Shown piece by piece: positions 7,407 through 15,145 of a stretch of DNA of 50,852 bases (its first letter is position 1; every line of letters starts with the position of its first letter). Both the position numbers and the translations under genes were made by a program. The DNA is from an uncultured bacterium (GTDB taxonomy: Bacteria; Pseudomonadota; Alphaproteobacteria; Rhodospirillales; Rhodospirillaceae): NCBI GenBank assembly GCA_903888485.1, contig CAISTS010000015.1:1-50852 (forward strand). The letters run 5' to 3'. Under the pieces are notes generated by a model, which did no database searches, was not told the origin of the DNA, and was given only the letters and a program-made list of their open reading frames with translations.

Positions 7407-9353
7407 ATGAACACGTTTCTAGCGACACTCTCCTACTTCTTTCACCCCCACGATCCTAATTTGGTCGTTCTCGCCTTCGCGCTCGCGGTATCCGCCTCTT
7501 ACGTCTCCTTGGAGTTGGCCGGTCGTATCAAAGCCTCCACCGGACGGGCGCGCGTTAGCTGGCTCGGCGCGAGCGCCGTCGCGATGGGGGGTGGCATATG
7601 GTCGATGCATTTTGTCGCAATGCTGGGCCTTCTTCTCCCCGTCCCTGGCAAGTACGATACGGCGCTGACGGTGCTCTCCCTCGTGGTTGCTGTGCTTGGC
7701 GCCGGCGCTGGGTTCTATCTGGTTTTCTGGCGCGGACAGACACACAGCCGGTTCCTGCGGGCCGGCGCCGTCATGGGCCTTGCTGTCGTAGCAATGCACT
7801 ACATTGGCATGGCGGCTCTTGAGGTGCCTGCCGCAGTGTCTTTTGACCCCCCTCTTGTCGCGCTTTCTGTCGTTATCGCAATCGCGGCATCCTGCGTGGC
7901 GCTCTGGCTGGCATTCACCTTGGAGCACTTCGCCCTCAAACTCGTCAGTTCGTTCATTATGGCTGTAGCGGTTGCCGGCATGCACTTTACCGGCATGGCC
8001 GCCTTCCTCTGCGTAGCGCCCGCCGGAGAAGAAGGCCCGCTTGCGGCGATTTATTCCGCCAATATGGCGATGGGTGTCATTGTGACGGCCGGCGCCATTT
8101 TGCTGACGGGCTTCGTACTGGCGCAGCGCGACCGCCATGTGCGCGAAACGCAGCTGACGCAAAGCGTTCGGCGCAATCAAAAGCATCTGGAGCGGGCTCA
8201 GCGTATTTCGCGTACCGGCAGCATCGAGGTTGATCTTCAAACCGGCGAAGCAACGTGGTCTGACGAGATTTTGCGCATATTCGGGTTTGATAATGGTCCG
8301 CCGCCCAATCGTCTCGCAGACCTTTTTGCGCGCCTTCACGCCGACGACCGCGACAAGCTGACACGCGTGTTCGAGGCCGCGAGAGCTGGACATTGGTTAC
8401 GCTCGTTTGAATGCCGGGTCACCCACCCGGACGGAACCGAGCGCCTCGTTTACCATGATGCGGATATCGTCCTTGACGATGACGGAAAACCGATCACGCA
8501 GATCAGTATTCTCCGCGACATTACCGAGCTGCGCGTCGCCCAAAGCCGCCAAAAGGAGTTGGAACAAGAACTCCTCCAAGCGCAAAAGATCGAGGCGCTA
8601 GGCACCATGGCCGGCGGCATTGCCCATGAGCTCAACACCCCCATTCAATTCATCACCGACAATACCAATTTCCTTGCAACAGCTTTTCGCGACATGGGCG
8701 AAGCCGTCGGTGATTACCGCAAGCTCGTGCCGGCGGAGGCCGATGCCGCGATTGCCAAGAAGTGCGACCTCGAATTTATCGGTACTGAGGTGCCGCAGGC
8801 GATCTCGCAGACTCTGGAGGGCCTGTCGCGCGTGGCGGAGATTGTTCTCGCCATCAAGCGTTTTTTGCACCCATCGAGCACGGTGATGGAAGAGAACAAT
8901 CTGAATGACATCGTCAAAACCACGACGGTTGTCACAAAGAATCAATGGAAGTATGTCGCCGATCTCGATCTTGACCTCGACCCGAATCTGCCCACCGTCA
9001 AGTCGAATGCGGGCGAGCTGAATCAGGTGTTCCTGAACCTGATTGTGAATGCGGCGCATGCAATCGAGGACAAGGGCGCCAAAGACGGAAAAGGTCACAT
9101 CACTATCCGCACACGCCAAACAGCCGAAGGCGTGGAATGTTCGGTGTCGGATACAGGCGTCGGAATTAAAGGCGTGAACCGCTCCAAGATCTTTGATCTG
9201 TTCTTCACGACCAAGGCGCCGGGCCGCGGCACGGGGCAGGGGCTCTCCCTCGTGCACACGATCGTCACCCAGTCCCACAAAGGCAAGATCGCGGTTGATT
9301 CGACTCCTGGCATTGGGACGACGTTTACACTTACCTTCCCGCTCGCCACGTGA
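7407..9353 (+). CDS. MHYT-PAS sensor histidine kinase
   Basis: This membrane sensor kinase has 648 residues. The N-terminal MHYT domain (about 1-240) has the three diagnostic repeats WSMHFVAML, AMHYIGMAAL and GMHFTGMAA, a set proposed to bind copper and sense oxygen, CO or NO. A PAS domain follows (about 265-375), then a dimerisation region with the phospho-acceptor His407 in GGIAHELNTP. The ATPase domain has the N box NLIVNAAHAIED, the G1 box DTGVGI, the FTTK segment and GTGQGLSLV. It has no fused receiver, so it must use a separate regulator, plausibly one of the receivers encoded just downstream. The start could be 7407 or the in-frame ATG at 7359; neither has a strong ribosome site. Confidence 0.9.
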   Translation: MNTFLATLSYFFHPHDPNLVVLAFALAVSASYVSLELAGRIKASTGRARVSWLGASAVAMGGGIWSMHFVAMLGLLLPVPGKYDTALTVLSLVVAVLGAGAGFYLVFWRGQTHSRFLRAGAVMGLAVVAMHYIGMAALEVPAAVSFDPPLVALSVVIAIAASCVALWLAFTLEHFALKLVSSFIMAVAVAGMHFTGMAAFLCVAPAGEEGPLAAIYSANMAMGVIVTAGAILLTGFVLAQRDRHVRETQLTQSVRRNQKHLERAQRISRTGSIEVDLQTGEATWSDEILRIFGFDNGPPPNRLADLFARLHADDRDKLTRVFEAARAGHWLRSFECRVTHPDGTERLVYHDADIVLDDDGKPITQISILRDITELRVAQSRQKELEQELLQAQKIEALGTMAGGIAHELNTPIQFITDNTNFLATAFRDMGEAVGDYRKLVPAEADAAIAKKCDLEFIGTEVPQAISQTLEGLSRVAEIVLAIKRFLHPSSTVMEENNLNDIVKTTTVVTKNQWKYVADLDLDLDPNLPTVKSNAGELNQVFLNLIVNAAHAIEDKGAKDGKGHITIRTRQTAEGVECSVSDTGVGIKGVNRSKIFDLFFTTKAPGRGTGQGLSLVHTIVTQSHKGKIAVDSTPGIGTTFTLTFPLAT

Positions 9354-9372
9354 ACGAAAAGGCGACAGCGCG

Positions 9373-9978
9373 TTATGCGTCAATACCAGAGGCCGTGAGC
9401 ACCAATTTGAGGAGTTCCGATTGACGGCCCGTACCGGTCTTGCTGAAAGCCTGCTTCAGGTACGTGCGCGCGGTGCTGAGCGTGATCTCAAGGTCTTGCG
9501 CAACGGCTTCCAGCTTTTTGCCTTCAGCCAGACCGCGCACGAGTTTTCCTTCCATCGGGGAGAGTGTAAACAGGCGGGAAATTGTCTCTGCCTGGGGCAA
9601 GACCTGCCGCTCGGGATCAAGCACAAAGATAATGGCCCGGCGCGGACTAGCATTTGCTTGTTCTGCAGCAACGAGAACGATCAAGGGGCGTTTTTGGGAA
9701 GGACGCGTAAGCGCAATGCCGGAGGCTTCGTCCTCCAACATGCTATCCGCACAAGCGCGCGTCACCAGGCCGTGAAGGGCAGCTGTTTCGGACGCGATCG
9801 AGGCCCGGCAACTGTCGCTGCCGGAGGCCAAAAGGCCGTCCCTTTCGGCCAGGATACGGGGGCCCGCGGTGTTAGCGAACAAGATGCGCGCGGCTTCGTC
9901 CACCACAACCACGCCCATCGCAAGGCGATTGAGCGCCGCCAGGCCAACCCTATCACCGTCGCCAGGAGCCCACCGCAC
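9373..9978 (-). CDS. LuxR-type HTH regulator with PAS-like N-terminus
   Basis: The C-terminal 65 residues form a LuxR/FixJ-type helix-turn-helix: FTLSPMEGKLVRGLAEGKKLEAVAQ, then TLSTARTYLKQAFSKTGTGRQSELLKL. The N-terminal part, AALNRLAMGVVVVDEAARILFANTAG, resembles a PAS-like sensor segment. The start is unclear. The frame has no ATG before 9918, which would cut into the PAS-like part. I chose GTG at 9978, which overlaps the end of the receiver gene by 26 nt in a different frame. A TTG at 10002 with GGAGGG before it is an alternative. It may act as the DNA-binding output of the adjacent receiver or kinase. The tight out-of-frame overlap could also reflect a split of an ancestral receiver-LuxR protein. 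Confidence 0.75.
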   Translation of the reverse strand: MRWAPGDGDRVGLAALNRLAMGVVVVDEAARILFANTAGPRILAERDGLLASGSDSCRASIASETAALHGLVTRACADSMLEDEASGIALTRPSQKRPLIVLVAAEQANASPRRAIIFVLDPERQVLPQAETISRLFTLSPMEGKLVRGLAEGKKLEAVAQDLEITLSTARTYLKQAFSKTGTGRQSELLKLVLTASGIDA

Positions 9979-10357
9979 GGCGTTCGGCGAGAGCGCTTGC
10001 AATGCCCTCCGCCAGCAAGTCTGTAGGGCATGGCTTGGTGAAAAAGCGATGAATGCCGGCGCGATTGATAGCGTCAACGGCCGTCGTAAAGGTGCCCGTT
10101 CCGGTCAGAAGAATGAACTCACTTTCACTGCCTGCGCTACGCATGGCGAGGATCATGTCGAGACCGCTCATGCCTGGCATCGCGAGATCGGAGACGACAA
10201 CGTCGGGAGGACTGATGCGGTAGGACGCGAGCGCAGCCTCGGGAAGCGCGATAAAGTCCATGTCCCATACATCGGCGCGGTTGCGCAGGGCGCGCTTGAG
10301 GCCGCTCAGAACCTTCGGCTCATCGTCGACAAACAAAATGCGCGGCCGGCCGGGCAT
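9953..10357 (-). CDS. Stand-alone receiver-domain response regulator
   Basis: This is a 134-residue single receiver domain: acidic pair in FVDDEPKVLSG, phospho-acceptor Asp57 in VVSDLAMPGMSG, Thr in LLTGTG and Lys in FTKPCP. The sequence is of the same subtype as the receiver heads of the two plus-strand regulators that follow (RVLFVDDDDNVLQGLKR and IIFIDDEKNVLLALQR). This suggests duplication within the locus, although in those relatives an output domain is attached. It ends a few residues after the receiver, overlapping the LuxR-type gene. It is divergent from the receiver-HDOD gene across 128 nt. Confidence 0.87.
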   Translation of the reverse strand: MPGRPRILFVDDEPKVLSGLKRALRNRADVWDMDFIALPEAALASYRISPPDVVVSDLAMPGMSGLDMILAMRSAGSESEFILLTGTGTFTTAVDAINRAGIHRFFTKPCPTDLLAEGIASALAERRAVGSWRR

Positions 10358-10485
10358 GCAAACACCAATTCCGCCAATGTGTTGAGTGGTAGCTCCCCTC
10401 TGACGACCCCCCTCGTTTGGGGATACCCGGGGCTTCGCTGCAGCCCCAGGATGTCAGCACCCAACTTTACGCGAAAGACCACGCC
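10358..10485. promoter_or_regulatory. Divergent promoter region between two receiver genes
   Basis: This 128-nt space must hold the promoters of the lone receiver (minus) and the receiver-HDOD gene (plus). In the plus-strand leader, GGGGCT at 10429-10434 and AGCCCC at 10442-10447 can form a short hairpin about 40 nt before the ATG. No clear sigma-70 boxes were recognised. Confidence 0.35.
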
Positions 10486-11715
10486 ATGACATCCGCCAAT
10501 CTCCGCGTTCTATTTGTCGATGATGATGACAACGTCTTGCAAGGTCTAAAGCGCCTCCTGCGAGCCCAACGAGACGCTTGGGAGATGGAGTTCGTCACCA
10601 GTGGCGCTGCGGCGCTCGCGCTTATGGCGCAAAAACCCGTCGATGTCGTGGTCTCGGACATGAAGATGCCGCAGATGGACGGCGCCCAGCTGCTGGCCGA
10701 GATTCGCACGCGGCACCCCTCAACGGTGCGTATCATTCTCTCCGGTTTCGCCGAGCGCGAGTCCATTCTGCGCACCATTGGCCCCTCTCATCGCTATCTT
10801 GCGAAGCCGTGCTCCCATGACGTCCTCGTCAGTGCGATTCAGCAGGCGATGGCGCTGCACAACTATATTGGCGGTGAAAGCGTCAAGGCGACCGTCGCCA
10901 CGCTCACGCATCTTCCGACGCTCCCCGCGACATACTCCGCCATCCTCCGGGAGCTCGAATCCGAATACGCTTCCGCCGACACGCTCGCAGATAAGGTGGT
11001 GGAGGATGTCGCAATATCAGCGCAGCTGATGAAGCTGACCAATTCGGCCTACTTCAGCCTCCCAGTGAAGGCGACAACCGTCAAACAAGCCGTCCAGGCG
11101 CTCGGGTTTGAGAATGTGCGTGCCGTGGTGCTGCTGGCAGGGGTTTTCGATCAATTCCGCAATTTAAGTCCGTCCCTCGCGCTTGCTGTCGAAGATCTGA
11201 CTCGCCATAGCCTCGAATTGGGCGTTTTGGCGCAGGCGCTGGCAAAGAAGGAAAAGCTGCCGGACGCCGTTACGGACCATGCGTTCTGCGCCGGCCTCCT
11301 CGCTCATGTCGGTACACTCCTGTTGATCGCCAACTACGCCACCGACCTTCAGACCGCCATGTCTGACGTCGAGCAAAAGCATCTGGCGGTCTGCGCCGCA
11401 GAGCAGGCAAAGTTTGGTGCAAGTCACGCCCAGCTCGGCGCTTATTTGTTAGGACTGTGGGGCTTCAACGACAATATTGTGGAAGCTGTCGCGTACCACC
11501 ATCGCCCAAGCGACGCCGGACCCGCGGCCTCCCGTGTCCTGACCATGGTGCATGCGGCTCAGTACCTGATGCGGGCGAGCAGTACTGTAAAAGTGCGTCG
11601 GGAAGCGTTCAGCCCCATCGATACAGATCACCTGGAAGCGGTGGGGCTAGCATCTCACGTCCCTGCATGGCGGGACGCCTGTGACGAATTGGTGAAGGAG
11701 TGGAGTAATGGCTGA
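10486..11715 (+). CDS. Response regulator with HDOD output domain
   Basis: This 409-residue protein has a receiver (about 1-120; Asp58 in VVSDMKMPQMDG, LSGFAE, AKPCS) followed by an HDOD domain (about 140-400) that begins LTHLPTLPATYSAILRELE. That domain contains VVEDVAISAQLMKLTNSAYF, AVQALGFENVRAVVLLAGVF and FCAGLLAHVGTLLLIANY, with the late AYLLGLWGFNDNIVEAVAYHH helix. HDOD proteins are signalling outputs related to HD-GYP domains but usually lack phosphodiesterase activity. It overlaps the next gene by 8 nt and is likely co-transcribed with it. The start at 10486 begins the receiver directly; an upstream in-frame ATG at 10417 adds non-domain residues. Confidence 0.9.
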   Translation: MTSANLRVLFVDDDDNVLQGLKRLLRAQRDAWEMEFVTSGAAALALMAQKPVDVVVSDMKMPQMDGAQLLAEIRTRHPSTVRIILSGFAERESILRTIGPSHRYLAKPCSHDVLVSAIQQAMALHNYIGGESVKATVATLTHLPTLPATYSAILRELESEYASADTLADKVVEDVAISAQLMKLTNSAYFSLPVKATTVKQAVQALGFENVRAVVLLAGVFDQFRNLSPSLALAVEDLTRHSLELGVLAQALAKKEKLPDAVTDHAFCAGLLAHVGTLLLIANYATDLQTAMSDVEQKHLAVCAAEQAKFGASHAQLGAYLLGLWGFNDNIVEAVAYHHRPSDAGPAASRVLTMVHAAQYLMRASSTVKVRREAFSPIDTDHLEAVGLASHVPAWRDACDELVKEWSNG

Positions 11716-12655
11716 TTTGACACACGCGGACGACGCGGGAGTACGGCCCGAAAGAATTATTTTCATCGATGATGAAAAGAATGTCCTTCTTGCGCTCCAG
11801 CGGCAGCTCCGAAAGGACTTCGCCATCGAAACGGCGACCGGTTACGACGAAGCCTTGAAGCTGGTCGAATCAGGTGGTCCTGTCGCCGTTGCGGTCTGTG
11901 ACATGCGCATGCCGGGGCGGGACGGCGTCGAAACCCTGGCGGCCATCGAGAAAGCCAGCCCCGAGACCGTGCGGATCATGTTGACCGGCAATGCCGACCA
12001 AGGCACAGCCGCAGCTGCCATCAATCAGGGCCACATTTTCAGATTCCTCACCAAACCCTGTAGCGACGAAATGTTGCGGGCAGCCCTCAATAACGCGATA
12101 CGGCAGCATCAGCTGATCACGGCCGAAAAGACACTGTTGCAACAAACGTTGACCGGCAGCGTGCGGCTCTTGGTCGATGTCTTGTCCATGATTGCGCCGG
12201 AGGAATTCGGACGCGCCACACGGGCGCGCCAGTGGGTCATGCCTCTCGCAAAGGAGCTAGGGCTTTCGAGCCGTTGGGATATCGAGTTGGCGACCATGCT
12301 ATCGCCCATTGGTTATGTCGCCATCCCGCCGGAAATCTCGCTCAAAGTGGCCCGAAAGATGGCGCTGTCACCCACCGAAAAGGAGATGCTTGCGCGCGTT
12401 CCGGAGACTGGCCGCCAGCTCCTTGCTCACATCCCACGCCTCAAAAATGTCGCGCTGTGGGTGTCCCTCCAGAATAAGGCCGTTAGCGATGACATCCCGA
12501 TGGGAGCGCGAATCGTCAAAATCCTCACAGACTTGGCGGAAGTGACGGAGGGCGATGTTCCGAGCGCTGCCACATTGGCGCGCCTTCAGCCCCGCAAGGC
12601 AGAGTACGACACGGCCTGCATTGCGGCTTTGGGGTGGGGGCATCCCATTAGGTAG
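11708..12655 (+). CDS. Response regulator with degenerate HD domain, frameshifted C-terminus
   Basis: The open frame gives 315 residues: a receiver (Asp65 in VAVCDMRMPGRDG, MLTGNADQ, LTKPCS), then a domain like the RpfG HD-GYP region but without its catalytic residues. ATMLSPIGYV stands where LLHDIGK is expected, VPETGRQLLAHI replaces HPELG-type residues, and the HHE and GYP motifs are gone. The frame ends early at TAG, 12655. The expected C-terminal segment is present in the next frame (to 12878), so one extra base, most simply a G in the G-rich run at 12633-12642, has split the gene. It may be a genuine mutation or a sequencing error. The gene overlaps the receiver-HDOD gene and should be co-expressed with it. 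Confidence 0.82.
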   Translation: MADLTHADDAGVRPERIIFIDDEKNVLLALQRQLRKDFAIETATGYDEALKLVESGGPVAVAVCDMRMPGRDGVETLAAIEKASPETVRIMLTGNADQGTAAAAINQGHIFRFLTKPCSDEMLRAALNNAIRQHQLITAEKTLLQQTLTGSVRLLVDVLSMIAPEEFGRATRARQWVMPLAKELGLSSRWDIELATMLSPIGYVAIPPEISLKVARKMALSPTEKEMLARVPETGRQLLAHIPRLKNVALWVSLQNKAVSDDIPMGARIVKILTDLAEVTEGDVPSAATLARLQPRKAEYDTACIAALGWGHPIR

Positions 12656-12878
12656 TGCGGCGCCCAAGGGCGATATCAGGGTTAAGGCCTCGCTCGCCGC
12701 GCTCTTGCCGAACGATCTGCTGCTGGAGCCCATCGTGTTCAAGTCGGGCAAATTACTGCTTTCAGCCGGCTCGCGTCTTTCGGCGGTTCAGCTCGAGCGT
12801 TTGCGGAACTTGCGAACGCTTGAACCCATCGTCGAGCCCGTGGAAGTGTCGCGCGTGGCCCCGGCGACGCTTCACTGA
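12633..12878 (+). pseudogene. Detached C-terminal piece of the receiver-HD regulator
   Basis: In the +1 frame relative to the gene starting at 11708, this stretch encodes KASLAALLPNDLLLEPIVF, then KSGKLLLSAGSRLSAVQLERLRN, and ends after EPVEVSR. This is the usual closing segment of this regulator family, in which a LxxGMxLxxDV...GxLLLxxGxxLT-like motif is followed by a LERLRN helix. It has no start of its own. Removing one base in the 12633-12642 run would join it in frame and give a protein of about 390 residues. Confidence 0.7.
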
Positions 12879-13118
12879 CGGAAAAGCGAGATCGACCATG
12901 CGAGATCGGGCGGCGGTCGCCAGGGCACATATCTACGCGGGCGTCCGAAGAGATGGCATTTGTCGCACTGCCAAAGTCATCGACGTTCGCATTTGGGATG
13001 TAACTGACCCATCCTAGACTGTTATGATTGCGTTACGGTAGCCCGCCAGAGGTTCCCTTTTTCATTTCTGGTGGCACGCCACGCGCAACACGCATGAAGA
13101 CATACAGGGAGAACGACC

Positions 13119-13514
13119 ATGAAAATGATGATACGTGCGACGGCACTTGCAACTTTGCTCATCGCCGGCGGCGTCGCCGTCCTGGCGGCAGACGCCCCTG
13201 CCATTGTTCGCAATGAGCTTCTGCACACCGACATCGCCGGCGGATTGGAGGCGATTCTTGGCCGCACCACCATGGCTGTCGGCTCAGATACCGGGCGCCA
13301 TATCCACCCCGGCACCGAATTAGCCACCCTTGCGGTAGGTACTGTTGAGTTGACGATCGATGGCCAGCCGCCGCGCACCATCAAAGCCGGCGAGGCCTTC
13401 ACGATTCCGTATAAAGCGGTCCATCATCTTCGCGTGATTGGCGACGTGCCCGTAGTCATTATGCCGACCTGGATTATCGAGAAGGGCCAGCCCCTCACCA
13501 TCCCTGTGAAATGA
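13119..13514 (+). CDS. Secreted cupin-domain protein
   Basis: This 131-residue protein has a clear signal peptide (MKMMIRATALATLLIAGGVAVLA-type, about residues 1-24) followed by one small cupin barrel. The metal-site pattern is GRHIHPGTELATLAVG for motif 1 (His, His, Glu) and PYKAVHHLRVIG for motif 2. It is therefore a periplasmic or secreted single-cupin protein; such proteins range from enzymes to ligand binders and no substrate can be assigned. The ATG has a good GGGAGA site. It stands alone between the signalling cluster and a minus-strand group, followed by a stem-loop at 13525. Confidence 0.87.
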   Translation: MKMMIRATALATLLIAGGVAVLAADAPAIVRNELLHTDIAGGLEAILGRTTMAVGSDTGRHIHPGTELATLAVGTVELTIDGQPPRTIKAGEAFTIPYKAVHHLRVIGDVPVVIMPTWIIEKGQPLTIPVK

Positions 13515-13524
13515 GCTCCACGGA

Positions 13525-13542
13525 GGGTCGCAAGAGCGACCC
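13525..13542 (+). terminator. Stem-loop after the cupin gene
   Basis: GGGTCGC, loop AAGA, GCGACCC gives a perfect 7-bp stem with a 4-nt loop starting 10 nt after the cupin stop. There is no U-tract after it, so it would be a weak intrinsic terminator or an mRNA-stabilising hairpin. Confidence 0.45.
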
Positions 13543-13582
13543 GATGTGGATGCCACACCTCGGAGGTTGCGACGAACTGCGC

Positions 13583-13894
13583 CTAGAGCGCCGCCAGATC
13601 GGCGCGGTCTAGGACCAGCTCCGCCGGCAATGCGCCGCTGGCCACCTGCACCGCCGTTGCGGCGTCGCTGCCCGCCTTGCTGCAGAAGAAGGCGGTGCGG
13701 ATGAAGCCGTAGAAGTTCGCGTCGTCAGCGATGGCAGCTTCCAGCCGGTTGGCCAGCGGTTGGATGACTCCCGCCGCGGCCAGTACGCCGACCAGGAACC
13801 CGAGCATCGCGCTTCCGAACATACCCGCGAGCACTTCGGGCATTTGCGTAAACGCGAGGAGGGTGTGCGCGAAATAACCGTACTTGATACTCAA
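13583..13894 (-). pseudogene. C-terminal fragment resembling MotA/TolQ-type proton channel
   Basis: The frame encodes a hydrophobic helix GMFGSAMLGFLVGVLAAAGV, then QPLANRLEAAIADDANFYGFIRTAFF and ALPAEL. This order (helix, PLAxxLE, xxxYxxIxxA, P-E tail) resembles the last third of flagellar MotA. Whole MotA is near 285 residues; only about 100 are here. The frame has a stop immediately before a TTG, no good start, and nothing upstream that would supply the rest. No other flagellar gene lies in the window. It is likely a remnant; a small stand-alone membrane protein is possible. Confidence 0.45.
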
Positions 13895-13920
13895 TTATCC
13901 GTAGAAAATTGATCCCCGGT

Positions 13921-14526
13921 CTATTTTTTTTCAGCCCACCCTTTATCGCGCGGTAGCGCGGGATCGGCGCTGATCTTCAATTCGGCGCAGTGGTGATAGG
14001 TATAGCCGCCTTGCGGATTGAAGCCGTGTTCAGCCATCCACTGGATGACCTGCAACGTGCAATTCTCGCAGTCGATATTCGGAATCCGAACATCGGTTTC
14101 CCAGATGTGGCCGGACGGAAAACGCTCTGAATGGACAAACAACCCGTCCACCAGAACAGGCGGTTTCGGACTGGTCTCGATCTTGGCCGAGACGGAATAG
14201 GGGCCTTTCTCCGTAGGGCGCGTCACGGTTTCGGGATCCGCCGGCAGATAGGTCGGGTCGGCCGCGAGGGCGATGCGATAGTGCCCCGGATGATAGATGG
14301 TTTCCTTCACTTTGATATGGAGCTGCGAGCCGCCGCGCACGGGAGTCACCACGCCGGACGCCGGTGTCGAACCACGCGTCGTTCCCCCGCACGGCTCCGC
14401 CTTCTGGGGATCACCACGTTCGTCTAGGACGAGGGTTGGCGCCGGCTCCATCAGCAGAAAGTGCGAGCTCACTTGCGTGGGAATGAGAATTGCGAAGGCC
14501 GCAAAAAAAGCCGGATGAATTCTCAT
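13921..14526 (-). CDS. Secreted LPMO-like protein (SCE4755-type) with N-terminal His
   Basis: This 201-residue protein has a signal peptide (residues 1-21, ending QVSS) that would leave His22 as the first mature residue (HFLLMEPAP). An N-terminal His that can form a copper histidine brace is the hallmark of lytic polysaccharide monooxygenases. Further family-like segments are DERGDPQKAEPCGG, KVKETIYHPGHYRIALA, GLFVHSERFPSGHIWETDVRIPN, CENCTLQVIQWMAEHGF and YTYHHCAELKI. I recognise the pattern as the SCE4755-type polysaccharide-monooxygenase-like family, not a characterised LPMO class. Six cysteines suggest disulfides. The ATG at 14526 was chosen for the AAGGGAA site. Activity and substrate are unproven. 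Confidence 0.8.
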   Translation of the reverse strand: MRIHPAFFAAFAILIPTQVSSHFLLMEPAPTLVLDERGDPQKAEPCGGTTRGSTPASGVVTPVRGGSQLHIKVKETIYHPGHYRIALAADPTYLPADPETVTRPTEKGPYSVSAKIETSPKPPVLVDGLFVHSERFPSGHIWETDVRIPNIDCENCTLQVIQWMAEHGFNPQGGYTYHHCAELKISADPALPRDKGWAEKK

Positions 14527-14623
14527 GTGGGTTCCCTTCAGGAGTTTTGTGAAGGGAAGGTTGCGCACTTGACCTTGGCGCGCCAATCACATTTCGGGGA
14601 GAACTTGCACGCGCCCTTCTGGA

Positions 14624-15145
14624 TCACGCCGCGCCCCCGTGCTGCAGGGTGACCAGAAGCGCGTCCAGGTGCTGGAACTGCTCGGGGAACCCACCCGTAC
14701 TCCCGGAGGCGATGGCGCCGTCGAGCGCTTCTTTCGAAGGATAAAGGTCGCGCACCACGACGAGCGTCACCCCGCCTTTTTCCTCAAAGATCACGGTTGT
14801 GACGGCGCCATCAGGACCTTCGTCATTCGTCCAGACGAGGCGCGAATGCGGCACTACTTCGATATACCTGCCGAAGAACGCCATAGGCTGTTCTGAGGCA
14901 GGATGGCCGAACTCCAAACGGTAGCCGCCGCCGACACGGACATCCATCTCGCAGGAAAGGAGGGTCAATCCAAAGGACTTCGGCACCCACCAGCACTTGA
15001 ACAGCTCGGGCTTGGTCCACGCTTCGAATACGAGATGCGCCGGGGCGTTGAAGGTTCGCGTGACGACGAGTTCACGCTCGGACGTCCGCTCCACCGTTGT
15101 GCGGTTTTTCGCAGGGGTGGTCTCACTTTCTTTTCTTGCGCCCAT
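14624..15145 (-). CDS. SRPBCC (AHSA1-like) protein partnered with ArsR
   Basis: This 173-residue protein is a START/SRPBCC fold of the AHSA1 subgroup. It has ELVVTRTFNAPAHLVFEAWTKPELFKCWW at the N-terminus, then MDVRVGGGYRLEFGHP, VVPHSRLVWTND and the closing helix EQFQHLDALLVTL. The domain forms a hydrophobic cavity; bacterial members of this pair type have no firm function. It overlaps the upstream arsR gene by 23 nt and has GGAGAGG before its ATG, so the two form one operon. Regulation by that ArsR through the palindrome at 15477 is likely. Confidence 0.88.
   Translation of the reverse strand: MGARKESETTPAKNRTTVERTSERELVVTRTFNAPAHLVFEAWTKPELFKCWWVPKSFGLTLLSCEMDVRVGGGYRLEFGHPASEQPMAFFGRYIEVVPHSRLVWTNDEGPDGAVTTVIFEEKGGVTLVVVRDLYPSKEALDGAIASGSTGGFPEQFQHLDALLVTLQHGGAA

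Noticed and set aside
10002..10077. Extension of the LuxR-type gene to TTG at 10077
   Set aside because: The extra residues come from the receiver-coding DNA read out of frame and look unlike a domain.
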